NCBI GenBank assembly: GCA_012729115.1
Contig: JAAYDR010000032.1
Coordinates: forward strand, 1-39,548
DNA length: 39,548 nt
Direction: 5' to 3'
DNA from: Clostridiales bacterium
GTDB lineage: Bacteria > Bacillota > Clostridia > Christensenellales > Aristaeellaceae
Within the stretch, counting starts at the first letter, position 1; every line of letters begins with the position of its first letter. This document shows positions 1 to 9,699 of this stretch, piece by piece. Under the pieces are notes generated by a model. The model saw only the letters and a program-made list of their open reading frames with translations. It had not been told where the DNA came from and did not search any database. Made by a program: the position numbers and the translations under genes.

Positions 1-118
1 AGTGAATACAGGGGGCCTGTTTTTGTGAGGCAGGCGCTTAGTTAACGAAGGGGCTAACGGGAAAGCCCAAGGCTTGAAAACCCAGTAAAATCAAGGGATA
101 CAGAGTTTGATTTTGCTC
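1..118. other. Left flank of unknown origin, possibly the end of an integrated element
   Basis: No coding sequence can be supported here. The reading frame of the rpsI remnant to the right is not S9-like through this stretch and meets a stop at 86-88, so the homology to rpsI begins abruptly near 119-121. The flank is A+T-rich close to the junction. I infer that it is either the terminal part of an integrated element or the product of a rearrangement; no integrase gene is visible because the window starts here. Confidence 0.4.
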
Positions 119-169
119 GAGTACGGCCTGAAGGCTGCCCGTCGCGCGCCCCAGTTCAGCAAGCGTTAA
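119..169 (+). pseudogene. rpsI: 3' remnant of rpsI (ribosomal protein S9), possible attachment site
   Basis: Codons from 122 read YGLKAARRAPQFSKR and then stop (TAA at 167-169). This is the highly conserved C-terminal tail of bacterial ribosomal protein S9, which reaches toward the P site of the 30S subunit. The codon before it is GAG, where S9 usually has Lys, and further upstream the frame reads SLILLE, which is not S9. So only the last 15 or so codons are present, followed by a good terminator at 197-237, as expected of a native rpsI 3' end. Elements that integrate into a conserved gene end typically leave such a 3' fragment on the distal side while completing the gene at the other end. 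Recognition of the tail is strong; the integration reading is inference. Confidence 0.8.
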
Positions 170-196
170 TTCCATCAATCGGTGTATCACCGCAAG

Positions 197-237
197 AATC
201 CCCGCGAAGTGCTTAACCACTCAGCGGGGATTTTTCT
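197..237 (+). terminator. Rho-independent terminator of rpsI
   Basis: The arms AATCCCCGC (197-205) and GCGGGGATT (224-232) pair perfectly, with an inner AGTG/CACT stem (208-211 and 218-221) and a CTTAAC loop. A T run (231-235) follows on the plus strand. It sits 27 bases after the rpsI stop codon. Confidence 0.85.
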
Positions 238-336
238 GTACCAAGAACCAACCGCTCCTCAGGCCATAGCATGGTAGTGGCGCTGCCCGGCTTTGGCCAG
301 GCTCTCGCCCATCTTTCCTTTTAGGAGGGGATCCAC

Positions 337-834
337 ATGCCCGACAACCGCTGTCCTCATCCCAATCCCTGCTGCACTGACAATGTGAAAAGTAATGCCG
401 ACACTTTCCCCAATGCCGAAGCGAATGCAAACGCCAGTGCCAGCAATAGCATCAATATCCCGCCCCGCTGCCACGTCCATGAGGTATTGGGCAGTGTTAT
501 GATCGCAGAAGAAGAGAATGGCCCCACCATGTTGGATGTCCAGCAAAAAGGCGATCGCTGCTGGCCCCAGCCCGAACCGGACGAGGCCCACAACCACCGC
601 TTCGCTACGATCAGCGGTCCAGCCATCCCTATTCCTGGCGGCCATGTGCACGAAATCGCAGTGCGCACGGATTTCTATGACGATCATTTCCACCTGATCA
701 CCGGCACCAGCGGTCCGGCAATTTTTGTAGGGGATCGACACGTCCACTTCCTCAGCGGTCATACCAGTGTCAGCGAGGGGCATTGCCATCAATATCGTGC
801 TGCATCGCTGATTGATGACCCCATTGGCGACTAA
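337..834 (+). CDS. YmaF family protein
   Basis: The 165-residue product matches the YmaF family by its spaced His motifs: HVHEVLGS near residue 47, HNHRFATISG near 85, GGHVHEI near 101, DDHFHLITG near 115, DRHVHFLSGHT near 134 and GHCHQ near 149. The many HxH pairs suggest metal binding, but the biochemical role of the family is not established. The first 40 residues are a low-complexity Asn/Ala/Ser-rich stretch with several Cys (CPHPNPCC), variable in such proteins. There is no signal peptide. An AGGAGGGG ribosome binding site at 323-330 fixes the ATG at 337. The gene stands alone on the plus strand between the rpsI terminator and a convergent hairpin shared with nagB. Family assignment is confident, function is not. 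Confidence 0.8.
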   Translation: MPDNRCPHPNPCCTDNVKSNADTFPNAEANANASASNSINIPPRCHVHEVLGSVMIAEEENGPTMLDVQQKGDRCWPQPEPDEAHNHRFATISGPAIPIPGGHVHEIAVRTDFYDDHFHLITGTSGPAIFVGDRHVHFLSGHTSVSEGHCHQYRAASLIDDPIGD

Positions 835-843
835 CAAAACAAT

Positions 844-877
844 GAGGCTGTCACCATAGAAAATGGTACAGCCTCTT
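844..877. terminator. Bidirectional hairpin between the YmaF gene and nagB
   Basis: GAGGCTGTCACCAT (844-857) pairs with ATGGTACAGCCTC (865-877) with one bulge and an AGAA-type loop. It starts ten bases after the YmaF stop. On the minus strand the stem is followed by ATTGTTTTG, so it can also serve convergent nagB transcripts. Confidence 0.65.
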
Positions 878-891
878 ATCACCACGCTCAT

Positions 892-920
892 GGGGCACAG
901 GAGCTTTGTTCCTGTGCCCC
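892..920. terminator. Second hairpin in the convergent intergenic region
   Basis: GGGGCACAGGA (892-902) and TCCTGTGCCCC (910-920) form a perfect 11-bp stem around a 7-base loop. Neither side has a strong T run (TCGGTTT on the plus side). It is probably a termination or mRNA-stabilising stem downstream of nagB; its exact role is uncertain. Confidence 0.5.
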
Positions 921-961
921 TCGGTTTCAACAGGATGATCGCCCGTTCCTGCCGCAGAAAT

Positions 962-1687
962 TTACAGTAGTTTCGCTGCCTTCCTGTCCAAGAGGAAAAA
1001 AGCTTGTGGATGTGCCTGCAGCATGCTGGCAGGCACCCGGGGGGACATCTCTCCTCGAATGGATTCATAAATGGCCTGGGCTTTGTCCTGGCCTGTGGCG
1101 ATGAGGAGGACGCAGGAAGCCCGCATAATACCACCCATGCCCATCGTCAACGCCTGGCGCGGAACGTCCTCTTCCTGGTCAAAAAAGCGGCGGTTGGCCT
1201 GGATGGTGCTGGGAGACAGATCACTGACATGGGTACCGAAAACCAGTGTATCGGCGGGTTCGTTAAAGCCGATGTGCGCGTTGTGGCCGATCCCCAATAT
1301 CTGCAGATCAATCCCACCTGCATCGGCAATGGCGGCATCATAACGGACGGACTCCGCGTCCAGATCCGTAGCGTTACCATCGGGCAAGTGGGTGTTCTCG
1401 ATGGGAATGTTGATGTGGTCAAATAGCTCATGACGCATGAAATAATGATAGCTGCATGGGTGTTCCTGGGGAAGGTGGCAGTATTCGTCCAGATTGAAGG
1501 TTACAACCTTGGAGAAATCTGCCACACCGGCTTTATAGAGGCGGATCAGCTCCCGGTAGGTGGGCACAGGAGACGAGCCTGTGGCCAGACCCAGAACACT
1601 GTCCGGTTTGCGCAACACCTGGGAAACCACCAGCAAGGCCGCAGCCTGGGCTACCTGGGATGCATTGTCAAACACGCGAAATTGCAT
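962..1687 (-). CDS. nagB: Glucosamine-6-phosphate deaminase
   Basis: Converts glucosamine 6-phosphate to fructose 6-phosphate and ammonia, feeding amino-sugar carbon into glycolysis in the cytoplasm. The 241-residue protein has the family landmarks: the sugar-phosphate loop LGLATGSSP (residues 32-40), the catalytic LDEY (Asp67), and GIGHNAHIGFNEP (133-145) carrying the ring-opening His138 and Glu143. The position that is Asp141 in the E. coli enzyme is Asn here, as is usual in the short monomeric Bacillota enzymes, and the length (about 240) also fits that class. A consensus sigma-A promoter lies upstream at 1762-1790. nagA is not adjacent; the gene is a single transcription unit ending in the 844-920 hairpins. 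Confidence 0.95.
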   Translation of the reverse strand: MQFRVFDNASQVAQAAALLVVSQVLRKPDSVLGLATGSSPVPTYRELIRLYKAGVADFSKVVTFNLDEYCHLPQEHPCSYHYFMRHELFDHINIPIENTHLPDGNATDLDAESVRYDAAIADAGGIDLQILGIGHNAHIGFNEPADTLVFGTHVSDLSPSTIQANRRFFDQEEDVPRQALTMGMGGIMRASCVLLIATGQDKAQAIYESIRGEMSPRVPASMLQAHPQAFFLLDRKAAKLL

Positions 1688-1752
1688 AGAAAGTCCTCCC
1701 GATAATACATTTCACGTTAAACCCGTTCTAAAAAAGCAAATTATAATAATAC

Positions 1753-1790
1753 GCCTCTTTCAGTATAGCAAGAGGCGCTGTTTTTGTCAA
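1753..1790 (-). promoter_or_regulatory. Sigma-A promoter of nagB with overlapping inverted repeat
   Basis: On the minus strand the -35 box TTGACA (1785-1790) is a perfect match, followed after 17 bases by TATACT (1762-1767). An inverted repeat, GCCTCTT (1753-1759) and AAGAGGC (1770-1776), brackets the -10 box and the expected start point, a placement typical of a repressor operator. The regulator is not identifiable from the sequence. Confidence 0.85.
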
Positions 1791-1817
1791 ATTGTCGGTG
1801 AAAGGGATATGCGGAAT

Positions 1818-2228
1818 TCAGTTACTCACAAAAGAGTCCAACAGATGACCGAAGTCCCTCAAGAAGGCCTCATCGGCGGGACAAAGGGGGTAGGAAGCCA
1901 GCTGGCCGGTGCTAACCCAACGGATGTCCTGATGCACGGTGAGGGTTATGCAAGGATCAGCCATTTCCAGCCGGGCCAGCAGAAAGCAGAATTGCATGCG
2001 CTTGGTTCCCTGGACAAATGGCATGCGGCAGATCTCCCCCTCTGGCATCACCTCCAGGGAGAGTTCCTCCAGCAGCTCCCGCCGCAGGCATTCGGCAAAG
2101 CTCTCCCCCCGCTCCCGCTTGCCGCCTGGAAACTCCCACAGTCCTGCCAACTCGCCCATGCGCTGGCAAATCAATACCCGGCCCCGGGCATCCCGCACCA
2201 CCCCGGCAGCCACCTCCACCTGCTCCAT
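1818..2228 (-). CDS. NUDIX hydrolase, MutT-like (8-oxo-dGTP diphosphatase type)
   Basis: A 136-residue single-domain protein with a textbook NUDIX box, GGKRERGESFAECLRRELLEEL, whose REL-x-EE glutamates bind catalytic Mg2+. The N-terminus VAAGVVRDARGRVLICQR is typical of the MutT/Nudt1 group that removes oxidised dGTP from the nucleotide pool. The ORF has the normal length of this group. A GGAGGT site six bases before the ATG supports the start. It lies 8 bases after the tgt stop, so it is the last gene of the ileS-side minus-strand run and ends just before the nagB promoter. The family is certain; the exact substrate is not, since NUDIX specificity cannot be read from the box. Confidence 0.88.
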   Translation of the reverse strand: MEQVEVAAGVVRDARGRVLICQRMGELAGLWEFPGGKRERGESFAECLRRELLEELSLEVMPEGEICRMPFVQGTKRMQFCFLLARLEMADPCITLTVHQDIRWVSTGQLASYPLCPADEAFLRDFGHLLDSFVSN

Positions 2229-2236
2229 AAGACCTC

Positions 2237-4200
<1,964 letters not shown>

Positions 4201-4208
<8 letters not shown>

Positions 4209-5067
4209 CGGGCAACCAGCGGGCGGTTGTGCCGCAGGGCAGGACTCCGCCGCTGGTGACAGGCAGGGCCAGCTCCTCAGCCTCCACCTTGCCGCCATGC
4301 AGGCCGCAAAAACAGCGGCTCACAATGTTGCTGAGTGTGCAGGCTGAAAAGCCTGTGGTGTACCCGTTTAGCACCACAAACAAGGGAGTGCCGGACAGCA
4401 CCTGGGCAGCCAATTCCACCAGGCTGTAGAGTTCATCCTCCAACTTCCAGACCTCACCCCCAGGCCCCCGGCCATAACTGGGCGGATCCATCACGATACC
4501 GTCGTAGCGGCTGCCGCGGCGCAGCTCCCGCTTTACAAATCCTGCCGCATCCTCTACGATGAAGCGCGTACGTTCCTGGGGAATGCCTGCAAGATCCCGA
4601 TTCTCTTTGGCCCAGAGCACCATGCCTTTGGCTGCGTCCACATGGGTGACATGTGCCCCTGCCGCAGCGCAAGCCATCGTCGCTCCTCCGGTATACGCGA
4701 ACAAATTAAGCACTTTGGGCTGGCCCAACCCCGCTTTGCGAATTTGACCCGCCATGAAGCGCCAGTTGTCCGCTTGCTCGGGAAACAAGCCTGTGTGCTT
4801 GAAGCCCGTGGGCTTCACATAGAATTGCAGCTTGTCCAGCGTCAAAATCCATCGCTCGGGCAGCTTTTGATGAAACACCCATTGGCCGCCGCCAGTGTCG
4901 GAACGCTGATACACCGCCTGGGCCTGTTTCCATAGTTCCGGCACAGCCTTGGGCCAGATGACCTGGGGATCAGGCCGCCGCAGCACCACCTGGCCCCAAC
5001 GTTCCAATTTTTCTCCATCGCCCGTATCCAGCACCTCGTAGTCCCGCCATTGATCGCAAAGGTACAT
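4201..5067 (-). CDS. SAM-dependent RNA methyltransferase (COG1092-like, RlmI-related)
   Basis: A class I methyltransferase of 288 residues, probably acting on a base of ribosomal RNA. Motif I is VLNLFAYTGGAT (about residues 120-131), followed by the ribose-binding THVDAAKG, and motif IV is VMDPPSYGRGPGGEVWKLE, the DPPSY typical of the RlmI/RlmK group. The N-terminal part (WGQVVLRRPDPQVIWPK) resembles the small beta-rich domain seen in this group but a full PUA domain is lacking, so the protein is shorter than E. coli RlmI (about 396). It is the first of four close minus-strand genes (methyltransferase, rluA-type, tgt, NUDIX) and may be cotranscribed with ileS 106 bases upstream. Substrate position is unknown. 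Confidence 0.82.
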
Positions 5068-5115
5068 GTTGTCTCCTTTTGGGGAATATCGAAGGCTGCG
5101 CCCCCAAACCCCCGC

Positions 5116-5133
5116 TTAGGGCTTATGCCCTAA
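5116..5133. other. Short perfect hairpin downstream of ileS
   Basis: TTAGGGC (5116-5122), loop TTAT and GCCCTAA (5127-5133) form a 7-bp stem between ileS and the methyltransferase gene. There is no T run on either side, so it may be an mRNA-processing or pausing stem and not a terminator. Confidence 0.4.
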
Positions 5134-5173
5134 AGACCTATTCGTTGAATACCATCGGGTGAAACCCTGTCCC

Positions 5174-8100
5174 CTACGCCCTGCGAACCCCCAGCACAGC
5201 CTGGAGGCCGTTGATATTCCATGTCTTGGACTGGGCGCCTGAAGGGGTGGGGACACGTTCCAAACGGGTGGCGAGAACGCTTTGCATGATGAAGTCCCGA
5301 CCCTCTTCGATGGCGGAGGAGAGTTCATCAGATGCGGTGTAAGTGACCTCAATGCGGTCACTGACGTCGAAATCCGCTTCCTTACGCATGGTCTGCAACT
5401 TGGAGACAAGTTCCCGCTGATAACCCTCCCGGATGAGGTTGGGCGTAAGATTACAGTCCAGAACCACGGTGACCGTTCCTTCGGTCTGGGCAGCAAAGCC
5501 GGGTTTTTGGGTGGCCTCGGTGAGCACGTCCTCCCTGGTAAGGGTGATTTCGGTTTCAGCCAGGGTAAAGACAAGATGATCGCCTCTTGCAAAGGCGTCA
5601 ACCACCTGGTTGCCGTCCATCTCCTTAAGCGCGTTGCCAATGGCACCCAACAGCTTGCCGTACTTGGGACCAAGGGTTCTCATCTGGGGTTTGAGGTTGT
5701 AGGTGGTAAAGGCCCTTGCGTCATCGGTGAACACCACCTGTTTGGCGTTCAGCTCATCCTGGGCGAGCTCGGTGAAAGCGGGATCAAAACTGGTACCCTT
5801 CACATAGAGACTGCTGACGGGCTGGCGGACCTTTAGGCCCGCAGTGGCCCGGCAAGCCCGGCCCAGACTGATAACCTCCAGCAGCGCAGCCATCTGACGG
5901 TTCAGGTTTTCGTCGATGAGAGACTCGTCGGCCACAGGGAAATCACAGAGGTGAACGCTGGCGGGGGCTGCGGGATCCACAGAACGAACCAGATTCTGGT
6001 ACATGGTTTCCGCCATGAAGGGCACAAAGGGAGCGATTACCTTGGAAAGAGTGGTCAGCACCGTGTAAAGAACAATAAAAGCCGCTTCCTTGGTATCATC
6101 CATACCCTTGCCCCAGAACCGCTCCCGGCCCCGGCGTACATACCAGTTGCTCAGTTCGTCAACGAAATCTGTAATGGCCCGGGCTGGTTCGGGAATGCGG
6201 TAATGCGTCAAGTCATCGTCCACCTTGGCGATGAGTCCATTCAGCCTGGAAAGGATCCAGCGGTCCATCAGGGTCAGCTTGGCGCGGCCAATGGGGTGCT
6301 CCTTGGGATCAAAGCCGTCGATATTGGCATACAGGACAAAGAAGGCATAGGTGTTGTGAAGGGTGGCCATAAACTTGCGCTGGCCCTCGTTGACGGCTTC
6401 GTCGCTGAATCGGCTGGGCAGCCAGGGCGCCCCGGCGGTGTAGAAATACCAGCGCACAGCGTCCGCGCCCTGCTTGTTCAATACACTCCAGGGATCAACC
6501 ACGTTGCCTTTGTGCTTGCTCATCTTCTGGCCGTCCTTGTCCTGGACATGGCCCAAAACGATGCAATTCTCAAAGGGCGCCCGACCAAAGATCAGCGTGG
6601 AGATCGCCATGAGGGTATAGAACCAACCCCGGGTTTGATCCACGGCTTCGCTGATGAAGTCCGCCGGGAAACGGCTTTCAAAGATCTCCTTGTTTTCAAA
6701 GGGGTAGTGCCACTGGGCAAAGGGCATGCTGCCACTGTCATACCAACAGTCGATCACCTCCTTTACCCGTTGCATGGGCTTGCTGCAGTGGGGGCAAGTG
6801 ATCTGTACCTCGTCGATGTAGGGCCGGTGCAACTCGATATCCCCAACCGGCTTGGTTGCCATGTCCCGCAGTTCCTGCTTGCTACCAATCACATGGATAT
6901 GCCCGTCCTCGCACACCCAGATGGGCAGCGGAGTGCCCCAGTACCGTTCCCTGGACAGGCCCCAGTCCAGCACATTCTCCAGGAAATTGCCCATGCGGCC
7001 TTCTTTGATGTTATCGGGCATCCAGTTGACCGTACGGTTGTTTGCTACCAGCTGATCCTTCACAGCCGTCATGCGGATGAACCAGGTAGCCCTTGCGTAG
7101 TACAGCAGCGCAGTATCGCAGCGCCAGCAGAAGGGGTAGGAATGGAGATAGGGGGTGAGCATATGCAGCAACCCTCTTTCCTTCAAATCCTGGATAACCT
7201 TCTCGTTGACCACCTTCACCCCTTCTCCGGCCCATGGGGTTGTCTCTGTAAACTTGCCCTGAGGATCCACCAACTGCACAAAGGGCAGACCGTTCTCCCG
7301 GCCTACTCTGGCGTCATCCTCACCAAAGGCAGGAGCGATATGGACGATACCTGTACCATCGGTAAGGGTGACATAATCGTCGGACACCACATACCAGGCC
7401 TTCTCCTTGGGGGTCTCAAAGGCATAGAGGGGCTCATACTCCAAGCCGCAAAGCTCCTGACCCTTCACCTTGCGGAGAACCTTCGCACCGACCTTAGCTT
7501 CCTCTCCCAGCACAGCGGCCGCCAGGGCATCCGCCAAGATATAGGAAACACCATCGATCTCAAACTCCACATAGTCCTCATGAGGATTCACGCATAGAGC
7601 CACGTTGCTGGGCAGTGTCCAGGGTGTGGTAGTCCAGGCCAGCAGATAGGCCTTTTCCCGGCTTTTGATGGGGAAGCGGACAAAGGCCGAGGGCTCGGTC
7701 ACTTCCTTATAGCCCTGGGCCACCTCATGGCTGGAGAGGGCCGTTCCGCAACGAGGACAATAAGGCACCACTTTATGGCCTTTGTAAAGCAGGTCCTTCT
7801 TCCAGATCTCCTTTATGCTCCACCAGACGGATTCAATATAATCATCATGATAGGTCACATACGGGTTGCGCATATCCGCCCAGAACCCAACCCGGCGGGA
7901 CATCTCCTCCCATTCCCCCAGGTACTTCCAAACGCTTTTCTTACATTCGGCGATAAAGGGCTCGATACCGTAGGCTTCGATCTGAGGCTTGCCATCCAGA
8001 CCAAGGTGCTTCTCCACCTCCAGCTCCACCGGCAGGCCGTGGGTATCCCAGCCCGCCTTGCGCAGCACGTCTTTCCCCTTCATTGCCTGAAAGCGGGGGA

Positions 8101-8302
8101 TCAAGTCCTTAATGGCACGGGTTTCGATATGGCCGAAGTGGGGCTTGCCATTGGCCGTGGGCGGGCCGTCATAAAAGGTAAAACGCTCCGCTCCGTCCCT
8201 GTGGTGGAAGCATTGTTCCACAATACCCTCTCTCTCCCACAGATCCAATATTTCTTTTTCCCGACCCACAAAATCCATATCCGTAGACACTTTTTGATAC
8301 AT
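5174..8302 (-). CDS. ileS: Isoleucyl-tRNA synthetase, eukaryote-like (type 2)
   Basis: Charges tRNA-Ile. The 1042-residue protein begins MYQKVSTDMDFVGREKEIL at an ATG preceded by GGAGGG. The first class I signature reads HFGH (residues 55-58, after GPPTANGKP) and the second is KMSKHKGN. A zinc-ribbon-like CPRCG is seen near residue 180 and CPHC near 440; the editing domain contains TTTPWTLPSN. The HFGH signature, KMSKH, and the C-terminus without the bacterial type-1 zinc finger place it in the eukaryote-like IleRS2 group, members of which are often poorly sensitive to mupirocin. The open frame continues 93 codons upstream, but these cover the T-box terminator and are not part of the gene. 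Regulation by a T-box leader is clear. Confidence 0.95.
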   Translation of the reverse strand: MYQKVSTDMDFVGREKEILDLWEREGIVEQCFHHRDGAERFTFYDGPPTANGKPHFGHIETRAIKDLIPRFQAMKGKDVLRKAGWDTHGLPVELEVEKHLGLDGKPQIEAYGIEPFIAECKKSVWKYLGEWEEMSRRVGFWADMRNPYVTYHDDYIESVWWSIKEIWKKDLLYKGHKVVPYCPRCGTALSSHEVAQGYKEVTEPSAFVRFPIKSREKAYLLAWTTTPWTLPSNVALCVNPHEDYVEFEIDGVSYILADALAAAVLGEEAKVGAKVLRKVKGQELCGLEYEPLYAFETPKEKAWYVVSDDYVTLTDGTGIVHIAPAFGEDDARVGRENGLPFVQLVDPQGKFTETTPWAGEGVKVVNEKVIQDLKERGLLHMLTPYLHSYPFCWRCDTALLYYARATWFIRMTAVKDQLVANNRTVNWMPDNIKEGRMGNFLENVLDWGLSRERYWGTPLPIWVCEDGHIHVIGSKQELRDMATKPVGDIELHRPYIDEVQITCPHCSKPMQRVKEVIDCWYDSGSMPFAQWHYPFENKEIFESRFPADFISEAVDQTRGWFYTLMAISTLIFGRAPFENCIVLGHVQDKDGQKMSKHKGNVVDPWSVLNKQGADAVRWYFYTAGAPWLPSRFSDEAVNEGQRKFMATLHNTYAFFVLYANIDGFDPKEHPIGRAKLTLMDRWILSRLNGLIAKVDDDLTHYRIPEPARAITDFVDELSNWYVRRGRERFWGKGMDDTKEAAFIVLYTVLTTLSKVIAPFVPFMAETMYQNLVRSVDPAAPASVHLCDFPVADESLIDENLNRQMAALLEVISLGRACRATAGLKVRQPVSSLYVKGTSFDPAFTELAQDELNAKQVVFTDDARAFTTYNLKPQMRTLGPKYGKLLGAIGNALKEMDGNQVVDAFARGDHLVFTLAETEITLTREDVLTEATQKPGFAAQTEGTVTVVLDCNLTPNLIREGYQRELVSKLQTMRKEADFDVSDRIEVTYTASDELSSAIEEGRDFIMQSVLATRLERVPTPSGAQSKTWNINGLQAVLGVRRA

Positions 8303-8361
8303 GATTTCCCTCCGCTGCTGATCCAATCTTTGGTTGTGCATGGGCTGATCCGCTTGTGCTG

Positions 8362-8601
8362 ACACAAAAAAACCGCCCCAACGGGACGGAAGTGTTTTTC
8401 CGCGGTACCACCCATCTTGGCGGTTGCCCGCCCAGCTCACGCCGCATTCACGGCCGCCCGATATCGGGAGCACCCGTCCCACCCTGGTTGCCCTGGGGCA
8501 GGCGGCTCCGGGGTGATCTGATGCACTGTCTCGCGCTTGGCTTCCACCACCCCAAGCTCGCTTCGCGAGGGAATCGCGCATCCGTCCCCATCATGGCCTT
8601 G
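8362..8601 (-). promoter_or_regulatory. T-box riboswitch leader of ileS
   Basis: On the minus strand the leader carries the core T-box TGGTACCGCG (8401-8410) inside GGGTGGTACCGCGG, which pairs with the acceptor end of uncharged tRNA. It is followed by a terminator stem (CCGTCCC, loop, GGGGCGG; 8373-8389, one G-U pair) and seven Ts (8366-8372). The roughly 170 bases between the promoter start point and the T-box are rich in pairing segments (GCGCGATTCCCTCGCG and related) fit for stem I. With ileS next, the specifier should be an Ile codon; ATC triplets exist near 8513-8525 but I could not assign the loop with confidence. Confidence 0.92.
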
Positions 8602-8607
8602 TTCGAT

Positions 8608-8636
8608 ATTATATCCAACAAGGGCCGAAATGTAAA
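8608..8636 (-). promoter_or_regulatory. Sigma-A promoter of the ileS T-box transcript
   Basis: TTTACA (8631-8636) and a perfect TATAAT (8608-8613) are separated by 17 bases on the minus strand. The start point would fall near 8601, at the beginning of the stem I region. Confidence 0.85.
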
Positions 8637-8717
8637 GGTTTTTTCGTAAAAGGCTTCCGTTGAGTCGGCAGGAGGTTTTGCTCCTGTGTCGAAACACTTG
8701 CGGAAAGGACGTGTCTC

Positions 8718-9590
8718 ATGAAACTATCTCAGTTGGCCCGCGATACGGCCCCCATTCTCCCCCTGTTGCGCTGCCCTCTGTGCGGTGCGGGCTTCTCCCT
8801 TCGGGAGGAGCGGAGTCTGGTTTGCATGGAGAGCCATTGCTTTGACTTGTCCGCCAGGGGGTATGTCAACCTGGCTCCCGGCCACAACCAGCAGGCTGAA
8901 AAGTATGACGCAGCGCTGTTTACAAGCCGACGGTTGGTGCTTGAGCACGGCTTTTATGATGAGGTATTGGGCGCAATCATCGGGATGATTACCGGCTTCC
9001 TACCACCAGGGCGTGGATTTACTTTGCTGGACGTTGGCTGCGGGGAAGGATTTTATTCCCGGGAGTTGGCCCGTCGCTTTCCCGCTGGCCAGATCCTGGG
9101 CCTGGACTTGAGCAGGGATGCCATTTCCGCAGCTGCCCGGCAGGCAAGAGCCGCAAAGTTGAAAACCCATTGGCTGGTAGGCAACCTGACTCGGCTGCCC
9201 CTGGCAGACAACTGCGTGGATGTTCTGCTGAACATCCTCACCCCTGCAGACTATGCCCAATTCGCCCGGGTACTGTCTCCCGGCGGATTTTTGGTGAAGG
9301 TGCTGCCGGGGACTCGCTATTTGGAACAGGTTCGCACAGAGGTGGCGGATCATTTGCGAAGGGGAACATACAGCAATCAACCGGTGCTGGAGCATCTTGA
9401 AGCCCATGGGCGGATTGTCGAGCAGCACTCGGTTCTGAGGACATTTCCTGTGAACCCTGAGGAGGCCGCAGCCTTCCTGGCCATGACTCCCATGACCTTT
9501 GGCCTGGGAGAGGAAGCGCGCGGAGGAGTGACCTTTTCGGAGATTACGATTGACCTGGAGATCCTTAAGGTGAAGTTGGAAGCGCTTTGA
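8718..9590 (+). CDS. 23S rRNA (guanine-N1)-methyltransferase, RlmA type
   Basis: Methylates N1 of a guanine in helix 35 of 23S rRNA (G745 or G748 by subtype) using SAM. The 290-residue protein has the family's N-terminal zinc finger (RCPLCGAGF, then LVCMESHCFD, residues about 18-42), the GYVNLAP segment and the QAEKYD segment following it, motif I LLDVGCGEGFYSREL (about 103-117) and acidic LGLDLSRDA. The C-terminal MTPMTFGL is the RlmA/TlrB substrate-loop motif. It is a lone plus-strand gene divergent from ileS, with AAAGGAC before the ATG and a shared convergent terminator with divIVA. The subtype (I or II, the latter able to affect macrolide response) cannot be decided here. Confidence 0.9.
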   Translation: MKLSQLARDTAPILPLLRCPLCGAGFSLREERSLVCMESHCFDLSARGYVNLAPGHNQQAEKYDAALFTSRRLVLEHGFYDEVLGAIIGMITGFLPPGRGFTLLDVGCGEGFYSRELARRFPAGQILGLDLSRDAISAAARQARAAKLKTHWLVGNLTRLPLADNCVDVLLNILTPADYAQFARVLSPGGFLVKVLPGTRYLEQVRTEVADHLRRGTYSNQPVLEHLEAHGRIVEQHSVLRTFPVNPEEAAAFLAMTPMTFGLGEEARGGVTFSEITIDLEILKVKLEAL

Positions 9591-9636
9591 GAAAGCCTCA
9601 CGATTCCGTTTAACTGACCATTTGCAAATAAGCAAA

Positions 9637-9663
9637 GGGGCTGCCGTGAATTACGGAAGCCCC
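9637..9663. terminator. Bidirectional terminator between rlmA-type gene and divIVA
   Basis: GGGGCT-GCCGT (9637-9647) pairs with ACGG-AAGCCCC (9653-9663). The plus side is followed by TGCTTTTG and the minus side by TTTGCTTATTTG, so it can end both convergent transcripts. Confidence 0.75.
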
Positions 9664-9699
9664 TGCTTTTGATACCGCTCCCCTGCGGAGCCGGCGATT

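Noticed and set aside
38-220. 60-codon minus-strand ORF at the left end
   Set aside because: It runs antisense through the rpsI tail and across the terminator stem, and has no family resemblance.
259-1134. 291-codon minus-strand ORF
   Set aside because: It is antisense to the YmaF-family gene, crosses two hairpins, and enters nagB out of frame.
5951-7597. 548-codon plus-strand ORF
   Set aside because: It is entirely antisense to ileS and shows no domain; long shadow ORFs are expected in G+C-rich genes.
8303-8581. Upstream extension of ileS
   Set aside because: The frame is open for 93 more codons, but this stretch contains the T-box terminator and the extra peptide has no IleRS similarity. 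The ATG at 8302 has a good ribosome binding site.
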